From: Siniperca chuatsi
Lineage: Eukaryota > Chordata > Actinopteri > Centrarchiformes > Sinipercidae
Direction: 5' to 3'
DNA length: 64,000 nucleotides
Assembly (NCBI RefSeq): GCF_020085105.1
Contig: NC_058059.1
Coordinates: 23,863,042 to 23,927,041 of the forward strand
Positions 29,462 through 41,700 of this stretch are shown here, in pieces (position 1 is the stretch's first letter; every line of letters starts with the position of its first letter). Below the pieces are notes generated by a model that was given only the letters and a program-made list of their open reading frames with translations, made no database searches and was not told the origin of the DNA. Position numbers and translations under genes: made by a program.

Positions 29462-30046
29462 GTGTGGGACTCAGCCCATATCCACCTGCAGCATGCTGTA
29501 CAGAGACACAAGCAGTTTGCTGATGCCCGCCGATCCCCTACCCCGGTCTATCATCCAGGGGATCACGTCTGGCTTTCCACTCGGGATCTGCGTCTCCGTC
29601 AGCCTTGCCGTAAGCTGAGTCCCCGCTACATAGGTCCATTCCCCATCGAGAGGCAGATTAATGACGTCACCTACCGGCTCCAGCTCCCCCCGAGGTACCG
29701 CATTCACCCTTCATTTCATGTCTCCCTCCTAAAACCTGTGTCTCCATCTTCCACAGAACCCGAGGAGCTACCCCTAACTCCTCCTCCAGATGTGATCGAG
29801 GAACCCCTAATCTACCGGGTGGAGGCCATTATGGATTCCAGGCGACGGGGCGGCCGGCTAGAGTACTTGGTGGACTGGGAAGGATACGGGCCCGAAGAAA
29901 GATCTTGGGTTCCACGAGACGACATCCTCAACCCGGCGTTACTGACGGACTTTCACAGGGCTCATCCGGATCGTCCTGCACCCAGAGGCCGAGGCCGACC
30001 CCGTCGCCGTCAGCGGGCGTCAGGAGCCGCCCCTGGAGGAGGGGGT
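29462..30046 (+). pseudogene. pol remnant: integrase C-terminus and chromodomain
   Basis: Frame returns to that of RT. It encodes [37 protein letters not shown] and [11 protein letters not shown] (the C-terminal integrase GPY/F-like module), then [20 protein letters not shown] and [18 protein letters not shown], a chromodomain that in this branch directs integration to chromatin marks. The end is basic and Arg-rich. Confidence 0.88.
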
Positions 30047-30048
30047 AC

Positions 30049-30456
30049 TGTCAGAGAGCCAACACAGACACCACCAGCTCCACCCATTGCAATCAGCAGA
30101 TCACACTCACCTGAGTATTGATTACACACCTGCCACTAATCATCTACTCCACACTATATAGTCTCACTGCCCCGGTTCACTCACTGTCTGGTCTCAAACC
30201 TCTTACAAGAACTCAACCCGAGCACAGCTTCTATTGACAACCCCTTTGGACTTTGGACTTCTCCGTTGTGTGTATCGTCAGCTCCCGGCTTTCCTGCCAC
30301 CAGTCTCCTCCAGTGGATCTCACTACCAGCGCTACATCAAGATAAGACCCATAGACTTTACTAGCTTAGCTCCCATCATTGCTTTTCTGTCTGCCTGTTT
30401 CAATAAACTCCCTCGTCTCAGTACTAACCTCTGTGTCCCGTGTCTGTCTGCTGACA
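30049..30456 (+). repeat. 3' LTR of the Ty3/gypsy element
   Basis: 408 bases with the same ends as the 5' LTR. It differs mainly by a short tandem duplication of the CTTTGGA-type sequence near 30242-30258 and by a few substitutions. Confidence 0.93.
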
Positions 30457-31000
30457 CCTATATCACAAGATGCAAGGAACGCATGTAAGGTGTTGCCATA
30501 TATCAAGTGTAGATCACACAATATAACTCCTATTTAGCCTTTAAATGTCCTCAGCCCGGGACTCCTATCAAACGTGAAAATATCTGATGTGGAGCTGAGG
30601 TAACACAGTTATTAATTTTAAAACAAGGTGGTGCACTGTTAGAAACTTTGGAACAAGGTAGCACAGTTACCAGTTTTGGAACACAGAATTCGCAGCATCG
30701 CCTAGGCAACGCCGTTTGATGAAACCTCAAGATCGTTGCAATTTAGCATCGCAACGGGATTACACTGCCAAAATTTGATGTCGATCGGATTTATTCTCTA
30801 GGAGGAGTTGCTAAAATTCGCCAAAGTACACCACATCGGAAATGGGAATAAAAATATTGATTATAGCTGCTTCATCTATTGTGTTGTCAAAGATAGCTGT
30901 TAATCTAATACAGTTTAATGGCGTGATCAGACTACACAATATCAGCCTGGTAACGGCCAGACAGTGTCACAGCAGAACTATTCTTTTGAATGTGTGTGTG
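30457..31000. repeat. Older interspersed repeat, right part after the LTR element
   Basis: Continues the same repeat after the 3' LTR. It has a third copy of the unit seen at 25500 and 25655 (GCAATTTAGCATCGCAACGG ... CTCTAGGAGGAGTT, about 30735-30809) and further copies of the GGTGGCACTGTTACTAATTT type of sequence. The right border is not clear. Confidence 0.6.
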
Positions 31001-31334
31001 TATTCAGGACAACTTGAAGAGGATACAAAGTCATTTACAAAATACATTTATTTTGCAAAAACCAGGAGCTGTTGTTTAATCGTTATTCTTTCATAAAGCA
31101 AACACTTAATTTCATTCAACAACAAACAAAAAAATCTGAGGCTGAGATATTCTGTTGTGCGTCTGCAAATAACAATGAACAAACAATAATCACCAGTAAA
31201 ATCTGGGTTATTGATGAGGACATAAGGAAGATTGTGTGTTAAGTTTTTTGAGAATATGAAAAACAGCATACAGCAGTCAAATGAATCATGTGCTATAGAA
31301 TGAAACGGTTCAGAGTGAAAAACAGGTAAAAACC

Positions 31335-31850
31335 ATAGACTGTATAAAATATGTATGTATTCTTCGTGACGTCAGCCATAGGTTTCTGAGGAGCCAGTGT
31401 GAAGCTCAGTGTGGTGGCTCCAGCCGACACCATCTTGGCAGTCCCTGACTCCACCGGCTCCCGGCTAATCCAAAAATGGGCAAAGCGGTGGAGCGTGGGT
31501 GGAACTGAGGTGGGACAAATGAAGCCTGGTTTCTAAAACCAGCTACCTGTGACGGCACCCATGTGTCACTCAAGGCGGCCATGTCCTTAATTATGCATAA
31601 ACTTAAGCACTTAATATAATTTACGGGTGAGTTATATAAAAATTCACCCCCGTAGAGCTGTCATAAATGGAGAAATTAGCTATAGAGACCAAAGCCATTT
31701 TTTGTACCAGGCTGTAAACATGTTTATTTCTGCTGTGAAGTTGGGCATTTTAACATGGGGGTTTATGGAGATAGACTCACTTTTTGAGCCAGTCTCAAGT
31801 GGCCATTTGAAAAATTGCAGTTTTTAGCCCCAGAGGTCGCCACTTGGTAA
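31335..31850 (+). repeat. Teleost interspersed repeat (CATAGACTGTATAAAA family)
   Basis: Starts CATAGACTGTATAAAATATG and contains GAGGTGGGACAAATGAAGCC, GGCTGTAAACATGTTTATTT, AAGTTGGGCATTTTAACATG and AGGTCGCCACTTGG; a frequent fish sequence of probable DNA-transposon origin. A 66-codon ORF in it is not coding. Confidence 0.68.
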
Positions 31851-33687
31851 AAACATGCACTGATCAGTACTTCAACTAAGTACCGTCTCTGTATTTTAGA
31901 TTCCACACACTGCTGCTACTGTTAATTAAACAATAAATATTGATTTTGTAAAACGGATGCTCTTTATGCCATTTGGAGTCCCCAGATGAATTGAACTGAA
32001 GGGAAGCCAAATGGCACCTGCTACATTGCAAAACTGACAGTTAAATATTTTTAAAAACATGTGACTCAAATATAAACCTGATCCTGTGTTATAAACTGGA
32101 GGTGTGGAATTTAAAAGTTAAGGGCATTTATCAGGCAGGGAATGTCTAATAAAAGATGCTATCAAGTTGCATTATATAGTGTTTTTGGGGTGTGAAGTCA
32201 AGATATCTGGAGTGCTCCTTTAAAATGTCTTATGGGCTTATTATTTACATTATTTATCAATTAAAAGTTAAGATTTGTTTCTTTTCTGTGTTTCATATTA
32301 TAAATTACATATCTTTTGGTTTGGTAAATCATGGTATTTGTTGTTTTTCTTAACATTCTATGGACTTGATGTCTGACCAATTAATTAAAAAAAATATTAA
32401 TTATTTGGAAATTAAGGTAACTGTTGCAGTTGTGGCCCTAGTAAAATGCTGAAACTGAAAAATAATTGATTTTTGAATCAAACTAAACCTCAAATCCAAA
32501 AATAAACCAAGTTGAGATCGGCAAACAATTTCTCCCGAGAAAAACATTTTTTGACAACAAACGCTTCATCACATCAACTTTTAAAGAGGCATAAGTAGAA
32601 CGATGTTTATCATTCAGTGTAAAAACTGCTAAAAAGTGCTACAGCTCCAGACATATAGGCAGTAGTGACAGTAGTAGTGTTACAGTATCATGTGACAGTG
32701 ATCATAACAGTTCAGCAGTAACAGCAGTTACCTTTTAGGATCTGTACACTCAGTTTCTGATTATCTCAGAGTTTTGGGTATTTCTTTGTGTTTCTGTAAA
32801 ATAAAAACAGTGTCCCTCCAATTTTGGTGTTAATTTATTTTTGTAAGTTGACTGTACATGTGCGAAAGCTGAGCAGGCCTTGTAAAAATCTCAGGAGGGT
32901 TTGACAAGATGACAAAATTATATTTTATTTTAAAGATGATTGTATTTTATCTTTGGGACATAACACACCTGCTCAATTTGTCTTGTCATTAGAAATAAAG
33001 AGTTCCTGGAGGAACGTCTGAATGTTTGAGTTTCCTGAAAACACCATGGTTGTTAAAGGACAATTCCAGTATAATTGGAACTTTTTGCTGACTTTTAAAA
33101 ATAACTTTCTATCCTTTTACTATTAATTCACCTGTCTGCGCCAGGATTATGGTCAGTTTTATTAAACCCCTCTGGCGCCTACAGCTGAAGAGTTCTCATG
33201 TTGTTGATGAATGCAGGGCCAGAGGTCCTTTGTAACATTTCTGTAAATGTGGGGGTTTCTGATCTATCTGGAAAATGGAACATAAATTAAAGCTGAATTT
33301 TGCATTTACAGCTTTAAATCTCGTCAATCTGAAAACACCTGATGGCCCATAAAAATCACCTTTCAGAGCAGAGGATAATTAGAAATGTTGGCAGCAGTCA
33401 GTTTAGTCCACACAGTGCTGCATGGTGATGTTGAGGTGAACAGAGGTGTAACGTACAGTCGGATGTGAATACAATGAGGCACATTAAAGGCTTTTCTTCA
33501 ACATGTGAAGTCTGCATAGTTGTTTCAGTGTGAAAAGAGCCCGTTTAAGGCCAACTCTTCCTAAATGTAAATTGCTCCTTCAACTTAGAGCATCTCTCGA
33601 GCTCTGAGTGAGTTTTTAGGGAGCCAATTGTCTCTTCTTCTTTTCCCGTCCTTCACTGCCACTCGTAATAGCGGCCTGTCCATGACA
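31851..33687. other. 3' flank of shroom3 (probable 3' UTR, unresolved)
   Basis: No ORF of note. It lies directly downstream of the shroom3 stop on the - strand. TTTATT (AATAAA on the - strand) occurs at several places, for example near 33157 and 32925, but none can be preferred. Confidence 0.45.
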
Positions 33688-34092
33688 TCACAGTGATGTC
33701 ACAGTGGTGGACCTGACTGAGTGGGTGGGGCCTGGAATCACAGAGGGAGGAAGCTGCGGCGGAAAAGGAGAAGAGTAGGGGGCAGGGCTTGACGATGAGA
33801 ACGGACAAGCTCTCGACCAACCGTGAGCTTCAGCCAGCTCCAGTGGCAGGCTCTCGGCCAATCGCGTCAGTTGCTCCTCCGCCTGTCGTATGTGGTCATC
33901 GAGGTGCCGCTGGCAAATCAGAAGGGAGGGTTTGGTGCTGATGAAGCGACGGTAGTCCTGGAGCTGCGGTTCGGTGAAGTAGCCGGACAGGATAGCTTGG
34001 ACCACGCATTGCCGCCGGTCCAAGTTCTCCTTCAGCTCCTGGGCATCTTCAGTTTGACAAAGGAGTATAGAGCGTTTGTGATGGAGGGAGTC
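33688..34092 (-). CDS. shroom3: shroom3 last exon w18 (ASD2 end)
   Basis: 405 bases including the stop: AQELKENLDRRQCVVQAIL, YFTEPQLQDYRRFISTKPSL, LICQRHLDDHIRQAEEQLTR and LAESLPLELAEAHG, then a Ser/Pro-rich tail of about 45 residues. The LKENLDRR and LQDYRRF motifs are diagnostic of Shroom ASD2. Confidence 0.95.
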   Translation of the reverse strand, partial: DSLHHKRSILLCQTEDAQELKENLDRRQCVVQAILSGYFTEPQLQDYRRFISTKPSLLICQRHLDDHIRQAEEQLTRLAESLPLELAEAHGWSRACPFSSSSPAPYSSPFPPQLPPSVIPGPTHSVRSTTVTSL

Positions 34093-37000
34093 CTGAAGAG
34101 GAGGAGACAACTAAATAGTTATTAGTTCACACAGAATCTTGTTTATTACTAATACTTAACATGTCAACATCCAAATGGAAACTACAACTGGACATTTAGT
34201 ATTTGAAGCAACGCCAGCAGTGTGGTCACTTTGGTCCATAGATTGGTACAAAATAGACGTTTTTCACAGCAGACATTTTGACATGTCACAGTGGGAAAAG
34301 CACAGGTATAAATAATAAAAGGAATGATGGTTTAATTCCATTTAGCTGCTTAAGTTTCAGGTTCCTGGTATTGTTCATGCTGGCTCACTGTCACACTGTC
34401 ATGACTTACTGGAACATTTGAATAGAAGGAAGCCTTCATTATTGTTATTAGTAACACCTGGGTTTTTCCTACTATGACATGTCAAAATGTCTGCGTTCAT
34501 GTTCTCCAGAGGATGCATCCTAATGACTTAACTAAGACCTCTGTATTTGGTACTTTGTGACGAATATTTATAATACCTGTAATACTTTATATATTACAGA
34601 CATAGCAGATTTACATGGGATCAAAAACACAAATGACCTGCAGTTATTATAGTCACAGGAGACCTTAAACCCAGATAATGAGTCCTGTGCAGACACAGAT
34701 GGATCGGCAGATAAATAGGCACATGGGTAACAGGTAAATAGATGGATAAAGTGACAGATAGATCCTGTCCTGTCTCACCCTCTCCTCTGCTACGTCCTCC
34801 TGCATCAGCTCCTCTCTCTCCAGAGCAAGTAGAGATCTGTCGATCCTCGACAGCCGACTGCACAGAGACAGCAGCAGGTTCACGATCTTCTCCAGATCTC
34901 CTACAAACACAACCAAGTCAACATCTCAGTTTCTGACACACCACTGGTACATCACCAAAGCCTGATAGGAGCTGCAGTTGTTGAATATTAATAAAATAAT
35001 CATTGTTATATTGTTTTGTTTTTTTACAGTGATAGTCAGAAGTCGTACCGACGAACATGCTGTACTTGTCCCGCTCGTTGGGTTTGAGGTGTTCCTGCAC
35101 CAGCATTTCGATTCTCGCTCCCAGTGCCTGGTGACATCTCTGTTCCTCACACAATGCCTCCTTCTCCTGCCGCAGAGCTGCCACGCTACACCTCAGAGCC
35201 TCACACAGCTCCACCTGGAAGACGGGGCGAAAAACACAAGAATACTCAGGAGTTTTACCTGTGTTACTGTTGTGATGTTTTATTGAAACTACTGAATCAG
35301 AACATAGTGGCAGAGGATGAGTTATTGTCCAAATAGCTGTCTAGGGGTTGATGTTTATATTAAAACAATTTAAAAAGTTCAAGGTTATAATAATAATGAC
35401 AATAAAAGTTTTTTACCTTCCTGGTGTTGAGGTCTTTCTTATCCTCATCCAGATCGGTATCCTTGCCTCGATCTGTCGCTGTGCTCTGATTCAAGACGCC
35501 ATCTTGAATCCTAGGAAAGGAACGACACTATTTAAAAACCTAAATTCCAATTTCAATGTTTTTATTTTTTCGAGTGCCATTCCTTTCCTTCTCGTGTTTT
35601 ATTCATTTGAATGTCACACCGCTGCTGGTCACTGGTTGATGGTCAAGAGGAGATATTTGAAAAATGTCAGTAAATGGAGCAAAAGGAAAGAAAGAGACAG
35701 TAAGCAACAGAAAACAATGAAGATTTAAAGAGCAAGATAACTAACAAAATGAAAATGAACAGAAAAAGGAAAAGACAGAAATAAACATGAAAACAAATGA
35801 ATATAAAAAGAACTCAAGAAACCAAACAAAAATGGGAAAAACATGCAAAAAATATAAAGACCAGTATAGAAATAAGGTATGTAATTTATACCAGATTTTT
35901 CCTGTGTGACATTTTGACCGTGTTTCATGATATTTACTGTTTAATATTATTTAGACTTCTTCCTCACCAGCAATTCAATTATATCTAATATTTCAGACTC
36001 AAAGATCAACCCCATTATTATTAACGACCATGCCCCTGTAATCCTTACACGGAATAGAACCAGTCTGTATAAACCCATCACCAGATGGTGCTTTAACACA
36101 ACTCTTCTCAAAGACCCTGAGTTTGACAGTTATATTAAAAGAGAGTGGGCATCTGTCCTAGCAATAAATGGTTCCCCAAAGTCATCACCAACTCTTCAGA
36201 GGGAAACAGGAAAGGCAGTATTAAGAGGAAAAATTATTTAATTCTCAGTTTATAAAAAAAAGACAGAAAATGAACAAGAAGCGGAATTGGAACAAAAAAA
36301 TCTCGAAAATAATAATGCAAATAATCCAACAGAGGAAAATATAAATTTCAACTAAATGGAATTATGAATAAGAAAACTTAACTCCTGATACACAGACGTA
36401 GACAAGAACATTTCCACGAAAAAACAATAAATCTGGTAAATACTTTGCCAATCAAATTAAATGAAATAAAAAACAACAACAATCTCAGTCATTAAGGACT
36501 CAGCGGGGAAGCCCACATGTTCACCTGAAGAGATAAATAAAATCTTTAAAATCGTTTTTATGCCAAACTATATTCATCAGAAAAGAACACAAGTCAAGAA
36601 GACAATAACTGATTTCTCAACAGTATTGACTTACCACAGCTTAGTGAAGAACAAACCAACATACTTGATTCACCAATAACACAGGATGAACTTTCCACTG
36701 CTCTCAATGTTATGCCTAATTACAAAGCACCAGGACCCCGATGGCTTCCCTGCTGAGTTTTATAAACACTTCAACAAATATAACAAAATTCAAGACTTCC
36801 AGCAAACATGAACACAACCACAATTTCATTCCTCCTGAAGCCTAACAACCCTTGCAATCAAGTTACCTTCCCAGTAAGGCATTAGCTTGTAGAAAATAAA
36901 AAGTTACTACATACATAATCCATCCAGATCAAACCATTTTTTATCAAAGGTAGACTCTCATCCAGTAACACACGCAGACTGTTTAACTTAATGCATTATT

Positions 37001-38735
37001 CATCATTATAACAGGCAGTAACCATTATAGCTGCGTTGGAGGCAGAAAAAGCCTTTGATAGGGTAACCTGGGAATTTCTCTTAAACACATTAGAAAGATT
37101 TGGCTTTGGGGACTCATTTATTTACTTCTTCAAGCTTCACCTCACCCTCAGCCACTGTCATCACCAACGGACAAACATCACAAAGCTTCACTCTGCACAG
37201 GTGGACTAGGCAAGGATGCCACTCTGTCTCTCTTCACCATTTTCATCAAACCCTTAGGAGCAGCCATATGTCAGAGCATCTACATAAAAGGAATCCTACA
37301 CACCCAACACACATCATAAGGTCAGTCTCTATGCAGATGATCACTCATCAAGAAACAATTTAACTTACTGAACAATTCTCTAATAGCTTGGACTACTCTA
37401 TTAACTGGACTAAATCTTCCATCCTTCCACTACAAAAGCAACAACTGTGATGTGGCAGCCCATACACCACCTATCCCACTATGTACAGGTCACATCACGT
37501 ATTTAGACATTAATGTTTCCCCCAGAACAGTTTGGGGTCAACTACACTCCATACGCAAAACAATAAATGACGACCTCCAGTGCTAGATGAATACCACTAT
37601 CCATTATGGGCAGAATAGCTACTATTAAAACGACAATACTTCCAAAAATAACATTTTCTAAATTGTTGATGGTTCTTTATCGTTATTATTATTGCTATTA
37701 TATTATTACTATTATTTTTATTGCTGATGTTGATAATGCTAATAATATTGCCCATGTTATTATTATTGATGTTATTAATGATAAGAAAATAGTAGTGATA
37801 ATTATGACAACAACAATAATAATAATTATAATAATAATAATAATAATAATAATTGTTGTTACACCCAAAACCAACCTACCAACGTATTATGGTAGCGAAA
37901 ATGATGACAATAATAATATTAAATTTTTATAGATGTTTTATTTTTGTTAAATGTTATTATTTTGATAATATTGTCAGTATTATTTTTTATTATTTAACAA
38001 AATATTATTATTATTTATATTACTGTTATTATATTATTACAATACAACTTATAAACACATACATCCACAATTTCACAACTTCCACAACACTGACAATGTC
38101 CTATCCGCCCATCTTCCAATGTATTTATTTATTTGTCATTAATATAATTTTTAAAAACTTTTTTCCAATTCTGTATTTTACACCATGTACACTTTTTTTC
38201 CTTTTCCCTACTAAACTCCTCCCCTACCACACCACCATTATTAAAGTACATGGGATTTGTCAAGGCAGTCTTGTCCCTGGCGGCTGGAGTGTGTCGATTC
38301 AGGGCACTCTGATGGATCTCTCTGGGTCACCTTACTCCTCTCCTCAACCACAACCAAATACAACTACCAATCCCTAATAAAAAATCAAGCCCACAATGGG
38401 TCAGCTCCCTCCTATAAGGGTCTGGGGTGACCCAAAGCTGGATCAATATCAGTCACGATAAACACAAATAAACACAAACACAAATCACATCGCTCTGGAG
38501 CTCCCTGATGGTGCTTCACTGCCAGCGGTCAGGGTGGACATGCCGTCTGCACTCTCCCTGACTATATCATTATTATTTTAATTGGTGGTGGTAGTAGTAG
38601 TAGTATCCCTAGTATTAGCATTAGTGTACCTCCTTTTTAAAAAATATTTTTTTCCTTTCCCTCTCGTCCATCAAGTCCATAGACTTCTTCCGACAGTGTG
38701 GAACACAGGCACGCACGCACAAATGCATGCGTGCA

Positions 38736-38790
<55 letters not shown>

Positions 38791-41700
38791 CAACATTACG
38801 TCAACAACTAACATCACCTTGTGCTTTGACTAAACTTTTGTTAATTTTTCTGTATTCATTGTTTTGTTTTCCTTGTGTTGTCCTGTTAAAGTCCTGTCTT
38901 TTGTCTTGCAACCCCCCCCCAAAACATAAAAAATAATATTCAGTCACAGGGGGAGGAGCCTCTATCATAAGAAGTTCACAGTAAAAGTTCACATTGATGC
39001 TGTATTTTAAAGGTCAAGTCCATTCTGTTACACAAACTCTGGCCACTAGGTGTCAGTGTTGTTCAGCTGTTTAGACTGTAGGAAGCCATCTGTCTATATA
39101 GAACAGTGTGACAGGTGGAAACTAGAGGAAGAACAAACATTCATCTGCAATGGCAAGAAGGAAGGACAGTAAAAAAAAGTCACATCTGTCCCCTGACTTC
39201 AGCCATTTAGTCCATGTCATGTAGACAACAACTTTGTTGTATTTTGTTAATTCTCCTTATTTTTATTGATTCTATGAATTCAGTTCTTCAATGATCCATC
39301 TGTGTAGGGAAGTTTAATGAGTCACATTGGATGGACACTCTCCACACACTGCTGTTGAGAAACGTTGATCAGGTTTGTCTGGTCTTTCCTGTCCTGGCTG
39401 ACAATGCCAACACTGTCTAACTTGCTAGCCTGGTTCCAGACCTCCAGCAATTCAAATAGATCTGGTGTCGTGTTCATTGACGACTGTTTCCTTAGTTGGA
39501 GAAGCAATCGACCAATTAGAGCTTTTTAGGCAGGATTAAGAATGGGGATATCATCTTCCTTTCCAGCTATATCCAAGGTTGAACCTAATGCTGCAGAATA
39601 AGTTTCACCAATAAGGTCAAAGGTCAAAGCATAAACACAACCTTCCTGCGATCATGTATACAGAGAAATGATGCCTCTAAATTGATGGTTGTTTGCTTTC
39701 TTTTCAATGAGGAAACATTCCTTCCCTGAATGTTCACCAAAACACATTTAAGATGTCACTGACTTTAAAGGCCACAACATGCAGAGACAGCAGAGATTTG
39801 TGATGTTTCTTCTCTGTGTCAGCAACAGATAGGAGAAGGAGGCTGTTAGCAAACACAACAATAATGACAAACGTTGGTTTACAGGAAGTCCTTTTCCTCC
39901 AATGTTCATCTTATCATTCAGGTACATAAATTCACTTTCTGCAATTTTGGTCTTATGGCTAAATAAACACTCAACATGAAGATCTTCATTCTTGTGTTAC
40001 ATAACACCCTTTAAAGGAAATTCATGGTGATCCTCCTCCAACTTTAAACTGCATCTTCAGTGTGTTTTGCTCAGTGCATTCCAGTGTTGTAATTCACTTT
40101 CTGTTTGAAACATACTCTCCTGTATTTCCTGTATTTCCCTGTTGTTCTTACTAACTAGGTGGAGAGAGTGACAGCAGTAATCATCACAGTTGTATAATTT
40201 TGAGTGAAGTTGGGAAATTCATTTGCACAGCTACATCACAAACAAAAGATTACACCAGGAGCGTAAAAAGTATTTTGTTAAAAAGTGTGTTTAAACCCCC
40301 TATCTTTTTATGTCTGTAGGGAAATAAATGAAAATAATTCACAAAAAAGAAAGGAGTGTTTTATTGATACTATAACTCAGTGTCTTAGTGTATTTAAAAT
40401 ATCACTGAAAATGTTTAAGAATATTCAAAGGCAAAACACATGATGTCAGAATTACCTGTCATTTAATCGGCTACTGCCCCTACATTGCCATGGTGATTTC
40501 CCAACCAATCTTCCGTTTGGAAAGATCTCCTCCATAAGCTCTACAGTGGATTTACCCCCCCATGTGTCCAGGAGGGGCGCCAGAGAGGGGTCCTGCAACA
40601 CCTGGATAAAATGAAAAAGGAATAATCAAACTATGTACAACAAAGGTGGAGTCAGAAGGTAGTGTTGGAGCTAGGTATGATGGCAAAGGTAGAGTGAGAA
40701 TTACGTACTCCGATCAAGGTAGAGTCAGAACTAGATACACGGAACCAGAATTAATTAATCAGAAATCAGAAATACTTTATTGATCCCCGAGGGGAAACTC
40801 TTTTAAGATGACAAAGACACAGTCAAAAATAGGTCTGAGACAAAGACAGAGTCAGGACTAGTTATTAGAACAAGGTACAGTCAGAACTCGGTGCAATGAC
40901 AAAGTTTAAGTCAGAAAAAGGTATGACAGCTAAGGCAGAGTCTGAACTAGACATGATGACAAAAATAAAAGTCGGAACTAGGTACAATAACAAAGGCAAA
41001 GTCAGAATTACATAGGTACACTGACCAAGGTAGAGTCAGAATGATGTGGACAAAGGAGTCGGAACTTGGTACAGCAACACTTATTCAAGGTAACTGTTGA
41101 CTCTAGGTACCCACCAGCTGCCGGGCCAGCGCCTCTGCTCGAAGCTCCTCGGATGTCTTTACCCTCTTGGGGAGGGGCTGGTACTGAAGACCGAGGCCGT
41201 CGTCGGTTGTGGTGGATGTGGTGATGGAGGTGATGGTGGAGGGCTGAGGCTTCAGGGAAGGAAGGAGGCTGGGCACAGGCAGAGGAAAGACAGAGGAGGA
41301 GGGGGACGTTGGAGAGGAGAGGAGGGATGACTTCCTGGTGGGAATGATGGAGTTGTTTAAGAACTCCATGCTATGACTAGAGTACAGAGGAGAGTACAGA
41401 GGGAAATGGAAAAGGAGAAAGAACCAGTGGAAAAATCAGAAAAGGTCAACAATGATAATATTTCAATTCAGGTTTGAATATAAAAACATTGTATAACAAA
41501 CCTTCCCACAGTCTGGTGTCCAGCTTCCTGCTCCAACTCGAGGGGAGGAGGAGGAGGGAAGTCCTCCATAATGCTTGTCTGTTTGATTGGTGGAGAAGGT
41601 GACAGAGGGGCAGGATTTTGGAGGAAGACCTCGTCAAAGTCCTCCTGCGATAGGCCTGTTTCTAGTGGTTGCTGCAGGTCGATGGGGCTGAACAGGCTGG

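Larger units (their letters stand above)
26257..30456 (+). mobile_element. Ty3/gypsy LTR retrotransposon with chromodomain (defective)
   Basis: A 4.2-kb element bounded by two LTRs (26257-26659 and 30049-30456, TG...CA ends) and by a 5-bp target-site duplication CCTAT (26252-26256 and 30457-30461). Internal order is gag, RT, RNase H, integrase, chromodomain, i.e. the chromovirus branch of Ty3/gypsy. Breaks are visible: an in-frame stop in gag, an internal deletion that removes most of the zinc knuckle, the protease and the start of RT, and two frame changes in pol. A polypurine tract precedes the 3' LTR. The LTRs differ by a few bases and one short duplication, so insertion is fairly recent. 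It lies inside an older repeat. Confidence 0.95.

Noticed and set aside
40590..40594. Inner acceptor for shroom3 exon w14 (after TTGCAG)
   Set aside because: Also in frame, but it loses VLQ, which aligns well with the ASD2 start of other Shroom proteins. It may be used as a minor NAG-type alternative.
40640..41070. CRISPR-like array
   Set aside because: Units are degenerate without unique spacers of fixed length, and the DNA is from a vertebrate nucleus.
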